This document shows positions 9,487 to 18,098 of a stretch of DNA of 64,000 nucleotides, piece after piece (position 1 is the stretch's first letter; the number at the start of each line of letters is the position of its first letter). Source of the DNA: Dyadobacter sp. CY312 (lineage in GTDB: Bacteria > Bacteroidota > Bacteroidia > Cytophagales > Spirosomataceae); contig NZ_JAJUXG010000001.1 of the NCBI RefSeq assembly GCF_021390535.1, forward strand, positions 186,001-250,000, in the 5' to 3' direction. Both the position numbers and the translations under genes were made by a program. The notes under the pieces were generated by a model that was not told the DNA's origin, ran no database searches, and was given only the letters and a program-made list of their open reading frames with translations.

Positions 9487-10239
9487 ATGGAAAGAAATAC
9501 TGATTTATCATTACAAATACCCGGAGAAACTACCAATTGGGGCTATGGGATTGGTGGCAAACAATTGGCACTCGTAAAGGCCATGGCTCAGTTATGTAAC
9601 AGCGGGGTAACTATTTATGATTTGAAAAAAGGTGTCCATATCTACACATCCTCTTCATTTTATCGGGTATTTGGTTTCCAGGGATTAGGCCAGCAAAATG
9701 TACCCAATGAGGTCTTTGACTCTCGGGTACATCCGGACGACCTGCGCAAATTGGCACACAATGGAGCTTTGGCGATGAGATACATCATGAAGCTCCCAGC
9801 ATGCTTTCGCAGAGATTACAAGATGATCACGGAGTATCGGATCAGGAACAGTACTGGGGACTACATTCAGGTAACCGAGCAACACCATGTATTAGAACTT
9901 GATCGTAGCGGAAATGTATCTCTTTCGTTGGGAGTGATAGATGTTTCGCCAAATCAGGCGGTAGGGCGTGGTGTGCAATTCCAGTTAATCAATTGTCATA
10001 ACGGAGAATTAGTTGATCTGATGCCGAAAGAAAAACCTGTAACGAAAGATCTGACATTACGTGAAAAACAGATTTTGGAAATGATTAGAAGCGGCAATTT
10101 GAGTAAAGAAATATCTCACATGCTTTCCATAAGTGTGCATACCGTTAATACACATCGCCAGCGCATTCTTGAAAAATTGAACGCAGGAAATGCTATGGAA
10201 GCCGTTTTAAGCGCAAGAAGTAAGGGGATAATTGTGTGA
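9487..10239 (+). CDS. PAS-domain LuxR-type transcriptional regulator
   Basis: The product has 250 residues and no membrane segment. Residues about 30-155 resemble a PAS sensor fold (YTSSSFYRVFGFQ, VHPDDL, MITEYRIRNSTGDYIQV, LGVIDVSPNQ). Residues about 185-248 are a LuxR/GerE helix-turn-helix with LTLREKQILEMIRSG, LSKEISHMLSISVHTVNTH and RQRILEKL. The arrangement matches the many PAS-LuxR regulators of Cytophagales. The signal sensed is unknown. It lies divergent to the SDR-like gene, which is a possible target, and ends at a hairpin shared with the convergent epimerase gene. Confidence 0.88.
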   Translation: MERNTDLSLQIPGETTNWGYGIGGKQLALVKAMAQLCNSGVTIYDLKKGVHIYTSSSFYRVFGFQGLGQQNVPNEVFDSRVHPDDLRKLAHNGALAMRYIMKLPACFRRDYKMITEYRIRNSTGDYIQVTEQHHVLELDRSGNVSLSLGVIDVSPNQAVGRGVQFQLINCHNGELVDLMPKEKPVTKDLTLREKQILEMIRSGNLSKEISHMLSISVHTVNTHRQRILEKLNAGNAMEAVLSARSKGIIV

Positions 10240-10249
10240 AGCTGTGGTA

Positions 10250-10290
10250 TTGACTGGGAATATATACAGGGCGCACCTATTCCCAGTCAA
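10250..10290. terminator. Strong hairpin between convergent genes
   Basis: A perfect 13-bp inverted repeat (ttgactgggaata at 10250-10262 and tattcccagtcaa at 10278-10290) encloses a 15-base loop. It lies directly between the LuxR-type gene and the epimerase gene. It has no good T run on either side, so it may be a transcript-end stabiliser rather than a classic intrinsic terminator. Confidence 0.5.
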
Positions 10291-10294
10291 AAAT

Positions 10295-11173
10295 TTACTC
10301 TGCGATTTCGATGCTGTATGAAGCCTCAAACGTCTCTCCGGCAGCAAGCCTTAAAATTCCCTCTTTATTTTCGAACCGCTGATCCGAATCAACATTGTCC
10401 GCAATGCCAAGCCATGGCTCAATGCATACAAACTCAGCGTTTGGCTTTGCCCATATTCCGAGATATGGAAAATCGTCAAACTTAACTGTGATAACCTGGC
10501 CCGATTTGGTACTTCGGAGACTAACCTGTCTGGATTTCAGATTCTTAAATATCAGCGCATCCTGATCAAATAGATGACCGTTTAAATGAAGCACATTGGT
10601 ATTGTGTAAAACAGGTTTTGTCCGGCTTCCTACCAAGCCTCCGTCTTCAAGCAGCCAGGTAGAGTCTGTTTCTATCTGTTCAAATTCGAGGTAATAATCC
10701 TCGTATACTTCACCTTCGTTCAACGGACATTTAAATGCCGGATGTGCACCAAGAGAAAAAAGCATCTGATCTTCACCCTGATTTACAATCTTGTGACTGA
10801 CAATGATTTTGTCCCCATCTAACCTGTAAGTTATCCGAAACGAGAATTTGAAAGGGTATATTTTCAATAACGCTTCATCAGAATCAAGTCCGAAAGTGAG
10901 ACTATTATCGGTTTGTTCAGTAAGTTTTACCTTGTCATTATTTCTGACAAAACCATGACGGGGAACCGCATATTCGCCGCCTTTGTATTTTACAAAACCA
11001 TTCTTAATCGCACCAATTACCGGAAACAGAACAGGAGAGGTGCTACCCCAAACATCGGGATTCCCATTCCACATAAAATCTTTACCCGTAACAACGGACT
11101 GTATACTGCTTAGCTCAGCACCCGTTTGTTTCACTGTGATCCGGAGCTTGTCATTTTTTATTTCAAATACCAT
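10295..11173 (-). CDS. Aldose 1-epimerase (galactose mutarotase) family, LacX-like
   Basis: The product is a 292-residue cytoplasmic protein. It begins MVFEIKNDKLRITVKQTGAEL and has the family's VPRHGFVRNND segment, a GAHPAFKCPL segment carrying a likely active-site His, and FVCIEPWLGIAD near the C-terminus with the expected glutamate. These are the residues used by hexose mutarotases to interconvert alpha and beta anomers. The fuller resemblance is to LacX-like or YeaD-like members, whose substrate is usually unproven. It lies 28 bp after the aminotransferase gene on the same strand, so the two may be co-transcribed, though no functional link is evident. Confidence 0.9.
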   Translation of the reverse strand: MVFEIKNDKLRITVKQTGAELSSIQSVVTGKDFMWNGNPDVWGSTSPVLFPVIGAIKNGFVKYKGGEYAVPRHGFVRNNDKVKLTEQTDNSLTFGLDSDEALLKIYPFKFSFRITYRLDGDKIIVSHKIVNQGEDQMLFSLGAHPAFKCPLNEGEVYEDYYLEFEQIETDSTWLLEDGGLVGSRTKPVLHNTNVLHLNGHLFDQDALIFKNLKSRQVSLRSTKSGQVITVKFDDFPYLGIWAKPNAEFVCIEPWLGIADNVDSDQRFENKEGILRLAAGETFEASYSIEIAE

Positions 11174-11201
11174 AATTTTCTACGCTGAGATTATACAACA
11201 A

Positions 11202-12419
11202 TTATATCTTATCAAGTGCCGCCAAAATTACGCTGCATCCTTCACGGATCTGGTCTTCTGTAATAGTCAGTGGCGGAGCAATGCGCATGGAATTGTCGCA
11301 GAACAAAAACCAATCGGTAACGACACCTCCATCAATACAAAGATCAATAGTTTGTTTAAGTTTTTCGAATGATTCCATTTCAGCTGCGAGCATGAGTCCT
11401 TTGCCGCGTACTTCTTTTATTATTTTTGGATGTACTAATAACGACTTCAACAGGGCTCCTTTTCCGATAGCCTTTGCTGGCAAATCTTCGCGAAGCGTAA
11501 CCTGCAAGGCCGCCAGAGAAGATGCGCAACTCACTGGATGTCCGCCGAAGGTAGTGATGTGACCTAACACCGGATTGGTTTTAAGCACCTGCATCACTTC
11601 CTGTGAAGCCATGAAAGCTCCGATAGGCATTCCTCCCCCCATTCCTTTCGCACTCAATAAAATGTCAGGGTAGATGTCGTATTGTTCAAAAGCCCAAAAG
11701 CTACCTGTTCGGCCAAAGCCTGTTTGTACCTCATCAAAAATCAGCAAAGTACCCGTTTCAGTACATTTATCGCGAAGGGCTTTAAAATACTCTGTATTCG
11801 CCAGGCGAATCCCAGACTCACCACCCACGATTTCGATAATAACACCGGCTGTTTTTTCAGTAATCTGTTCAATATCATCAATTACACCATGCCTGATGTT
11901 TCTGATCTGGGGAAGTAATGGACGAAAGCTTTGTTTAAATGATTCGGCTCCGGAAAGACTAAGAGCTCCCTGCGTCGCACCGTGGTAGGCATTAAAACAG
12001 GATATAAATTCCGCTTTGCCGGTAAAGCGTTTGGCAAGTTTCATTGCGCCTTCAACCGCTTCGGTGCCCGAATTGGTGAAATAGACGTTATTTATCAAAC
12101 CGTACGGAGATGGATTTTTGCTTTCAAATTTCAGCGTGTCCGCCAATGCCTTGGCTAGTTGGACCTGAGTTCCTTGTACATACTCACCATAAACAAGCAA
12201 ATGCATATGTTTATCGAGCTGGTCATAGATCGCTTTCAAAACCTCCGGATGACGGTGCCCAACACTGCTTACGCCAATTCCTGAAATAAGATCCAGATAA
12301 CGTTTTCCGTCTGTTCCATACATATACACGCCCTCGGCGCGATCTATTTCCAGTGCAAGCGGATAATCAGAAGTTTGGGCAATATGATCAAAAAAGTGTT
12401 GGCGGTGGGAAATATGCAT
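11202..12419 (-). CDS. Class III PLP-dependent aminotransferase (acetylornithine/GABA aminotransferase-like)
   Basis: The product has 405 residues. Landmarks are TNSGTEAVEGAMKLAK (PLP phosphate binding), DEVQTGFGRTG (about residues 229-239, the Asp that contacts the pyridine nitrogen) and the PLP lysine in SAKGMGGGMPIGAF, Lys258. The fold family covers ornithine, acetylornithine, GABA and diamine aminotransferases. I cannot tell the substrate from the sequence. It is downstream of the amidoligase block on the same strand, 160 bp after the second ATP-grasp gene and behind a palindrome, so it may or may not belong to that pathway. An amino-donor step there would be plausible. Confidence 0.92.
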   Translation of the reverse strand: MHISHRQHFFDHIAQTSDYPLALEIDRAEGVYMYGTDGKRYLDLISGIGVSSVGHRHPEVLKAIYDQLDKHMHLLVYGEYVQGTQVQLAKALADTLKFESKNPSPYGLINNVYFTNSGTEAVEGAMKLAKRFTGKAEFISCFNAYHGATQGALSLSGAESFKQSFRPLLPQIRNIRHGVIDDIEQITEKTAGVIIEIVGGESGIRLANTEYFKALRDKCTETGTLLIFDEVQTGFGRTGSFWAFEQYDIYPDILLSAKGMGGGMPIGAFMASQEVMQVLKTNPVLGHITTFGGHPVSCASSLAALQVTLREDLPAKAIGKGALLKSLLVHPKIIKEVRGKGLMLAAEMESFEKLKQTIDLCIDGGVVTDWFLFCDNSMRIAPPLTITEDQIREGCSVILAALDKI

Positions 12420-12431
12420 TTGTTAATGTAA

Positions 12432-12450
12432 TATACTTTTAAAAAGTATA
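12432..12450. promoter_or_regulatory. 19-bp palindrome just upstream of the aminotransferase start
   Basis: The sequence is tatactttt, one central base, then aaaagtata, a perfect dyad 13 bp before the aminotransferase start codon on the minus strand. It could be an operator or a weak hairpin ending the upstream operon. The flanks are AT-rich, so chance is possible. Confidence 0.35.
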
Positions 12451-12578
12451 CATCTTTTTTATTTATAATAAAGTATTAAATGTAAATGTTACAGGATATT
12501 CAATCACAAACATTGGCCTGCACTCAAAGTACGGTACGCACGGGGTATCAACGTCAGGAAACCGTTAGGGATTTATGC

Positions 12579-13772
12579 TCACTTCTCAAAATAACAGGCA
12601 CTGCCACCAACCCAGGTGAAGTTTTTGTTAAAATCGACCCCGATCATTTCTCCTCTGCTCAACCTGCTCAGGCTGATCATCAATTCGGGGCGCTCTGAAT
12701 TATCGGGCCAGCCATACATCATCCTGATCTCACATTTTACCAGTCCATCAGGTGCCTGAATCACTGGCTCATACACCACCTTCTTTTGCAATATGTAATT
12801 TTCAGGATCGGGTAGGGTAGTCAGCATGTCTTCTGTGACATGAATTTTTACGCCGCTTCCGGCAAAGGAGAAAAGAGGTTTTAATACATAGTTTTCAAGA
12901 TCTGCCGGGAAAACCATATTGTAGTCGCTTACAAATTTGGTTTCAGGAACAAAACGGCTTTTTAGCAAAGGAAGTGCAAACTTGCTTATTCTATAAAACC
13001 AATTTGGATGACCAACCCAGGTTACATCCACGTCGTCCGTAAATTGATAACTGGTTTTCAAATCATTGTATTTCGCCAGATCGTCGAAAATCAACCGATT
13101 GTAAATTCTCTTAATGCGGATTTTCCGGCCATCTTTTTCGTAGTACAATTGCTTTCCTTCCCGTATCAGCTTTGTGTAACACACAGCTTTAACACCGATC
13201 ATCTCTTCCGTAATGGCAAAGTCAATTCTAGTCTTTTGCTTTTCAGGAAATATCTCCAGAAGAATAACCTGCTCCGGATCCTCGCCAGCTACAATCAAAT
13301 CCCTTAAAGAATCAATGTACTCCTGATACGAATGTGTATTCAGCGTATATTCAAAGTTATTAGGAATAGAAAAATGTTTTGGAAAAGTTTCAGACAAATA
13401 GGCCTGGTAACCATACAGAGAAGGAAAGCCCTGTAATTCAATAAGCTGTGGAACAAGCTCTCCCGTTTCGGTTTTAGAAATTGCAAAATCTATTGCCAGA
13501 AAAGAAGTGTGTTCATTCTCATTTGGTACACTTTGATCTGCCGGAACAGCCCTTTCAGTTTTCTCTCTAAAATCAGGAGATAACAGCGTTTCAATAATTT
13601 CGTCGCAAGCCAGAAGCAAATTCTTCTTTAGCGGGGATGGAATGAAAACCGGGGTTTCGGCAATCCTGAAATCCAGCATACCCGGATAATCCGAATCGAT
13701 AGCCTTTACAAACTGACTGTAGGCATTTTCATTAAACGACGCATTGAATTCTTTTCGGGATCCGGGATGCAT
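12579..13772 (-). CDS. ATP-grasp-like ligase of the amidoligase cluster
   Basis: The product is a 397-residue soluble protein that I recognise only at the fold level. The C-terminal half reads like an ATP-grasp domain: YVLKPLFSFAGSGVKIHVTE would be the lysine plus glycine-rich loop that holds ATP, YILQKKVVYEPVI a strand before the metal site, and VKCEIRMMYGW the acidic metal-binding segment. The N-terminal half contains AIDFAISKTETGELVPQLIELQGFPSLYGYQ. Such enzymes join a carboxylate to an amine through an acyl phosphate. It is the last gene of a minus-strand run (esterase, ATP-grasp, GCS2-type ligase, glutamine amidotransferase, this gene), starting 51 bp after the amidotransferase stop. The substrate is unknown. 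Confidence 0.7.
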   Translation of the reverse strand: MHPGSRKEFNASFNENAYSQFVKAIDSDYPGMLDFRIAETPVFIPSPLKKNLLLACDEIIETLLSPDFREKTERAVPADQSVPNENEHTSFLAIDFAISKTETGELVPQLIELQGFPSLYGYQAYLSETFPKHFSIPNNFEYTLNTHSYQEYIDSLRDLIVAGEDPEQVILLEIFPEKQKTRIDFAITEEMIGVKAVCYTKLIREGKQLYYEKDGRKIRIKRIYNRLIFDDLAKYNDLKTSYQFTDDVDVTWVGHPNWFYRISKFALPLLKSRFVPETKFVSDYNMVFPADLENYVLKPLFSFAGSGVKIHVTEDMLTTLPDPENYILQKKVVYEPVIQAPDGLVKCEIRMMYGWPDNSERPELMISLSRLSRGEMIGVDFNKNFTWVGGSACYFEK

Positions 13773-13823
13773 AATATCGAATGATCGGATTTAAGTTTGA
13801 ATGAAGTATATGCTCAGAGGGTG

Positions 13824-14672
13824 CTATGCAGTAACTGAATCACCGCTGAAACTTTTGGTGAGCGCATTTTTTAAGAATGCGGGAATGATAACCGACTCGG
13901 TCATCAGAATCTTGTCGGGATCGTTCAAGTGCTCGATCATGTCATTGTATTTCTGTTCACCGTGATTGGCAATAATTGAAACCTTTTTATCATCTCGCAG
14001 GAAATAACGCAACATACCCTCTGCGTCCGCTTCCGGATGAAACTGAGTTCCGACAATCTCGTTTGAGAAACGGATGGCCATCACCGCACGCTCCAATTGT
14101 ACATGCGGTCTTATTTTTTCCAGACAAAGTATTTTGGCTTTCATATGTTCCATCGCAAGGTTATTGGGCTGGGTTACCTGAAAATCCCGAGAATCAACGA
14201 TCCAGAACGGATCTTCCAGCTTGCTGAGCATACTATCCTTTCGCCCGAACGATGTCTTGTGAACAGGAAATGTTCCAAATGATGTCTTTCTTCTCTTACT
14301 TACACCAGCAAGCTGCCAGTGAATACATGCCATTTGGAACGAATGACATATAAGGAATAAATGCTTTTTGGTACGATTGTGCCGATTGGCATTGTAGTTA
14401 AGTATGCCATCAAGAAAATAAAAATACTTCCTCTCCCATGCCTCACCCGCAGGCGAAGGATTTCCTGGTCCACCGGTAGAGATATACGCATGAAAATCAA
14501 GCGAAGGAATTTCTAATTTTTGACGTACATCAAACACCTGGTATTCAAGTTCCAGGCCCTCAGTTTCCCCAAATGCGGTGATTATCTTCTTAATACAGCG
14601 CATTCCTTCATTCTCAAATCCGTTGTACATATCCAGAATGGCAATCCGGAAGTGTTTCTTAGTATCGTTCAT
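13824..14672 (-). CDS. Class I glutamine amidotransferase-like protein
   Basis: The product has 282 residues. Visible GATase1 features are AYISTGGPGNPSP, a nucleophile segment FLICHSFQMAC with a cysteine in the elbow position, and GTQFHPEAD supplying the catalytic His and Glu. The usual GxCxGxQ is altered to IxCHSFQ, so ammonia release from glutamine is likely but the pocket is atypical. A C-terminal extension of about 50 residues is not part of the core. It lies between the two carboxylate-amine ligase genes and is 181 bp from the upstream one. The likely job is to feed ammonia to, or hydrolyse a gamma-glutamyl bond for, the neighbouring ligases. Confidence 0.85.
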   Translation of the reverse strand: MNDTKKHFRIAILDMYNGFENEGMRCIKKIITAFGETEGLELEYQVFDVRQKLEIPSLDFHAYISTGGPGNPSPAGEAWERKYFYFLDGILNYNANRHNRTKKHLFLICHSFQMACIHWQLAGVSKRRKTSFGTFPVHKTSFGRKDSMLSKLEDPFWIVDSRDFQVTQPNNLAMEHMKAKILCLEKIRPHVQLERAVMAIRFSNEIVGTQFHPEADAEGMLRYFLRDDKKVSIIANHGEQKYNDMIEHLNDPDKILMTESVIIPAFLKNALTKSFSGDSVTA

Positions 14673-14853
14673 TTTTATAATTGGCTGTAATCTGTCAGCG
14701 ATAATTTGTTGCGTGGCGGTCCTATGTTACCGCCATTTCTTGCGCAAAGTTCGGCATTATTAACCTTAATGTAAACCTCTGCCTATGGTTTTGTCTCAAA
14801 AGTCAACATAAAGCAACGATCGGGAGTCAGTTAACGCCCCGATCGTCGGCCAG

Positions 14854-15954
14854 TTAGTATATGCCTATTTTGGTTTCAGAAACAATGTAGTCTACCACCG
14901 CATTCATATCACCCGTTTGTTCAAACACAGCCAGTTGCCGGTCGGCGCCAGTCCCCATTTCCATAATCTGGTGAATGTATTCTATTTCTTTCCGGCTCCC
15001 CAGTTCGTCCACCACGTCATCAATAAATTCCAGCAATTCTCCGGCAAGTATTTTGTACTCCACCTCTTCCTGCTTTCCGAAATCAATCAGTTTTCCCTGA
15101 ATACCATAACGCGCAGCACGCCATTTATTTTCGTTGATCAGCATCCGATGATAGGGTCTGAAACTTAGATTGGCTCTGTGCAGCTTGTGAATTTTAGCTA
15201 CCAGAGCCTGCATGATTGCGGCAAGGCATATAGTCTCGTCTGTACGCATGGGTACATCGCACATCCGGAACTCAATGGTATTGAAGAAGGGATGCACACG
15301 AATATCCCACCATATTTTCTTTCCGTTATCAATACATTTTGTTTTGATGAGCAGGTTCACGTACTCGTCATATTCCGCGGCACTTGAAAAATAGTCAGGA
15401 ATACCCGTTCTTGGAAATTTGTCGAATACCTTGGAACGATAGGATTTAAAGCCTGTGTTCCGGCCGCACCAAAACGGTGAATTGGTAGAGAGCGCATAAA
15501 TGTGAGGCAGGAAATAACGCACTGCATTCATGATCTCAATACCTTCATTTCTATTTTCTATTCCAACGTGTACGTGAAGACCAAATATCAGATTTCCCCG
15601 TGCCACGTCACGCATTTCATCAATGATCTCATCATAACGCGGATCAGGTGTGATGAGCTGTTCCACCCAGTCCGCAAAAGGATGCGTTCCAGCTGCTGCA
15701 ACCTGTAAATCCTGCTTGGCTGCAAGATCCAGAATCATTTTACGCAGATAGGTTACTTCTTCTCTCGCTTCCTGAATATTATGGCAAATGTTGGTTCCCA
15801 CTTCCACCACAGCCTGGTGCATTTCCGCCTTCACACGTTCTTTTAAAGTGATCTTGCCGTCTTCCACAAGCTTGGACATGTGCGATCGCAAGTTGCGCGT
15901 TACCGGATCTATTGTTTGGAATTCTTCTTCAATTCCGAGGGTGAACATAGCCAT
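14854..15954 (-). CDS. Carboxylate-amine ligase, YbdK/GCS2 family
   Basis: The product has 366 residues. It begins MAMFTLGIEEEFQTID, the acidic metal-binding start typical of the GCS2 (YbdK) family. It continues with EVGTNICHNIQEA, FGLHVHVGIEN (histidines near the active site) and NTIEFRMCDVPMRTDE. The family resembles glutamate-cysteine ligase and forms amide bonds using ATP. E. coli YbdK shows only weak glutamate-cysteine ligase activity, so the true substrate of family members is often unknown. It starts 33 bp after the stop of the upstream ATP-grasp gene, which supports one transcript and a joint pathway. Confidence 0.92.
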   Translation of the reverse strand: MAMFTLGIEEEFQTIDPVTRNLRSHMSKLVEDGKITLKERVKAEMHQAVVEVGTNICHNIQEAREEVTYLRKMILDLAAKQDLQVAAAGTHPFADWVEQLITPDPRYDEIIDEMRDVARGNLIFGLHVHVGIENRNEGIEIMNAVRYFLPHIYALSTNSPFWCGRNTGFKSYRSKVFDKFPRTGIPDYFSSAAEYDEYVNLLIKTKCIDNGKKIWWDIRVHPFFNTIEFRMCDVPMRTDETICLAAIMQALVAKIHKLHRANLSFRPYHRMLINENKWRAARYGIQGKLIDFGKQEEVEYKILAGELLEFIDDVVDELGSRKEIEYIHQIMEMGTGADRQLAVFEQTGDMNAVVDYIVSETKIGIY

Positions 15955-15987
15955 GTGTTGATGTTACTTTTTTAGTTTCTGATGATG

Positions 15988-17205
15988 TTATGCTTTCTTT
16001 TTGGCTGTTTTTTTCACTGGCGCTGTGGGTGCTATTTCCGGTTGTTTTGCAGCAATTGCCTTCTTCGGAGCACTTTTCTTAACTGCTGGTTTGGCTGCTG
16101 CGTCATCTTTAACCAATGGATTGGTGGTTTCAGTTTTAACCGCAGTCTGCTTCGTTTTGGCAGGTATTTTATCCAAGGCTGTTTTCGGCGCCGCGGCTGC
16201 TACTTCCTTTTCAACAGCAGTTTCCGCTGCCGGTTGCGGTATCAGCGCACCAGTAAATGCAGCGGATTCCTGAACAAATGTACCCCAGGTCAGGTTTGTC
16301 TGTCCGGGTTTGTGATTCTTTGCACGTTCAATAGCCATATTAGCCGCAGCTTCCACAACCCATTCGAAATTCTCGTGACCCACCGAATAAATATCAGCAT
16401 CCGGAGCTGGATTACAGAAATCGATCGCAATAGGGACGCCATTTCTTACCGCAAATTCCACTGTGTTGAAATCATATCCCAAAGCTACGTTCAGTTTAAG
16501 AACGTAATCCTTAATGGTAGCCAGAAGCTTTTCTCTTTCTTCACCTGTGGCTTTTAATTCGGACGCGTAACGAAGATGATGCGGGTTTCTTGGTTCATAA
16601 GGCATAATAAGTACGTCTTTTTGTCCTATGCAGTAGCAACGTACATAATCGTCGAACTCTATTTCTTCCTGAAGCATCATGATCAGATGCCCGGTTTCCT
16701 GGTGTTTGTTCCAGAGATCCTGAACGTTTTCTACTTTGTAAACGCTTTTCCAACCGCCTCCGTCGTGCGGTTTCATATAAGCAGGAAACCCTACATACTG
16801 AAACATTTCTTCCCACGCAAGCGGAAATGTCAGGTTCCGGAATGAAGTTTCGCTGGTATCTGCCGGGCGTTCTTTTGAAGGTAGTAATACAGTTTTAGGC
16901 ACCGGAACGCCTATTTTTTCAGCCAGAGCGTTGTTGAAAAATTTTTCGTCGGCACTCCACCAGAATGGGTTATTGATTACCGCCGTTCCGCTCAGAGCGG
17001 CATTTTTAAGATAGGCCCTATAGAATGGTACGTCCTGTGAAATTCTGTCAATGATTACAGCATATTCTGTTGGATCAGCCTGAACGACTTTATCAATACG
17101 GACCGCCTCGGCAATAATACCTTCTTCTCCTTTACTATTGACACGATCTATAAAAGCTTGCGGAAAGGTATTTTCCATGCCAAAGAGAATTCCAATTTTT
17201 TTCAT
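15988..17205 (-). CDS. D-Ala-D-Ala-ligase-like ATP-grasp enzyme with Lys/Ala-rich tail
   Basis: The product has 405 residues. Residues 1 to about 315 are an ATP-grasp ligase: MKKIGILFGMENTFPQAF (pre-ATP-grasp fold), AYMKPHDGGGWKSVYKV (ATP-binding lysine and Gly loop), MLQEEIEFDDYVRCYCIG, and NTVEFAVRNGVPIAIDFCNPAPD (metal-binding Glu and Asn). From about residue 322 to the end the protein turns into a low-complexity tail rich in Ala, Lys, Pro and Thr (for example KPAVKKSAPKKAIAAK), like histone H1 or AlgP tails. That tail is not needed for catalysis in relatives I know. It begins the ligase run, 55 bp after the esterase stop, with the YbdK-type gene 33 bp downstream. Confidence 0.88.
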   Translation of the reverse strand: MKKIGILFGMENTFPQAFIDRVNSKGEEGIIAEAVRIDKVVQADPTEYAVIIDRISQDVPFYRAYLKNAALSGTAVINNPFWWSADEKFFNNALAEKIGVPVPKTVLLPSKERPADTSETSFRNLTFPLAWEEMFQYVGFPAYMKPHDGGGWKSVYKVENVQDLWNKHQETGHLIMMLQEEIEFDDYVRCYCIGQKDVLIMPYEPRNPHHLRYASELKATGEEREKLLATIKDYVLKLNVALGYDFNTVEFAVRNGVPIAIDFCNPAPDADIYSVGHENFEWVVEAAANMAIERAKNHKPGQTNLTWGTFVQESAAFTGALIPQPAAETAVEKEVAAAAPKTALDKIPAKTKQTAVKTETTNPLVKDDAAAKPAVKKSAPKKAIAAKQPEIAPTAPVKKTAKKKA

Positions 17206-17259
17206 AATCAGGTTTAATTTTTTGTGTTGATTGAAAAGTGAATGATGTAATGATATTGT

Positions 17260-17967
17260 TTATAATATTCTTGAAAGATAATGTGGGAACATGGCATTCC
17301 AAAGCGGCCAGTCGTGCTTTTCCCAACCGCGGATATCAAGCCAGTGATCAATACCTTTGGAGTTGAGAATGTCGGACATTTTAATGTTACTGTCCAGACA
17401 AATATCCCAGTCGGAAGTACCCAACACAATCTTCATGTGCCCGTAGCGCCATCCCTGCTCGTTTGGCATGTAATCCACCGGATTGTTGAAATATACATTG
17501 TCGCTGTAATAGCCATCCAGGAAACTTCTGATATCGAAAGCGCCACTCATACTAACAAGGTAGGCAACAAGGTTTGGATGACGAAAAGCAAGGTTTGCCG
17601 CATGAAAACCACCAAAACTGCAACCGGCGACTCCAATTTTATCAACATTACACTCATGCCGGATGTATGGGATAAGCTCGTTGACCAGAAACTGATCATA
17701 AACCATATGATTCAGAACCCGGAATTCAGAATTAAGATGTTTGCCATACCAGGAGTCGGCATCTATGGAGTCAATGCAGTAAATTTTGTATTTGCCTGAT
17801 TCTACCAAACCTCTCACAGACTCAATAAGCCCCATGTCTTTGGCCTGATAGTATTTTCCGAGGGTGGTAGGGAACAACAAAATAGGGTAACCCCAATCAC
17901 CATAAACAAGCATGTCTATGTCCCGCCCCAGGTGGTGCGAGTAGTATTTAATGTGCTTCTCTTCCAA
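17260..17967 (-). CDS. Putative esterase (alpha/beta hydrolase, esterase D-like)
   Basis: The product has 235 residues from a TTG at 17967. The frame is open further to an ATG at 18075, but a good promoter lies at 17997-18027, and similarity to esterases starts only at MEEKHIKYYSHHLGRDIDMLVYG, so the short form is preferred. The nucleophile elbow is VAGCSFGGFHA, and the C-terminal region HDWPLWNAMFPHYL carries the likely His. Family members hydrolyse acyl esters or peptide-like esters. It is the first gene of the amidoligase run on the minus strand and is divergent from another esterase gene. A role in trimming or releasing the ligase product is an inference. Confidence 0.82.
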   Translation of the reverse strand: MEEKHIKYYSHHLGRDIDMLVYGDWGYPILLFPTTLGKYYQAKDMGLIESVRGLVESGKYKIYCIDSIDADSWYGKHLNSEFRVLNHMVYDQFLVNELIPYIRHECNVDKIGVAGCSFGGFHAANLAFRHPNLVAYLVSMSGAFDIRSFLDGYYSDNVYFNNPVDYMPNEQGWRYGHMKIVLGTSDWDICLDSNIKMSDILNSKGIDHWLDIRGWEKHDWPLWNAMFPHYLSRIL

Positions 17968-17996
17968 ATTTAGCTTGTTTTTATAGGTTAATAATT

Positions 17997-18027
17997 GAAA
18001 TATACGAAAGAAAATATAACAAGCAAA
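17997..18027 (-). promoter_or_regulatory. Bacteroidota-type promoter for the esterase/amidoligase run
   Basis: On the minus strand a TTTG at 18027-18024 is followed after 19 bases by TATATTTC (18004-17997). This is one mismatch from the Bacteroidota -7 consensus TAnnTTTG with correct spacing. The predicted start site lies about 25 bp before the TTG start codon at 17967. Confidence 0.5.
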
Positions 18028-18098
18028 TGTGTTTTTAAAAGATCCTATTCTGTTACTTTGCTGCCCGGTTAACAATTTATTAATTTAAGGTAGACGGT

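Noticed and set aside
9366..9536. N-terminal extension of the SDR-like protein
   Set aside because: It has no similarity to the fold, and it would run into the start of the divergent LuxR-type gene.
12486..12698. 70-residue plus-strand frame between aminotransferase and ATP-grasp genes
   Set aside because: Most of it is antisense to the conserved C-terminus of the ATP-grasp-like protein, and it lacks features.
15982..16557. 191-residue plus-strand frame opposite the ATP-grasp tail
   Set aside because: It is Cys/Phe-rich because it is the complement of the Lys/Ala-rich tail, and has no independent support.
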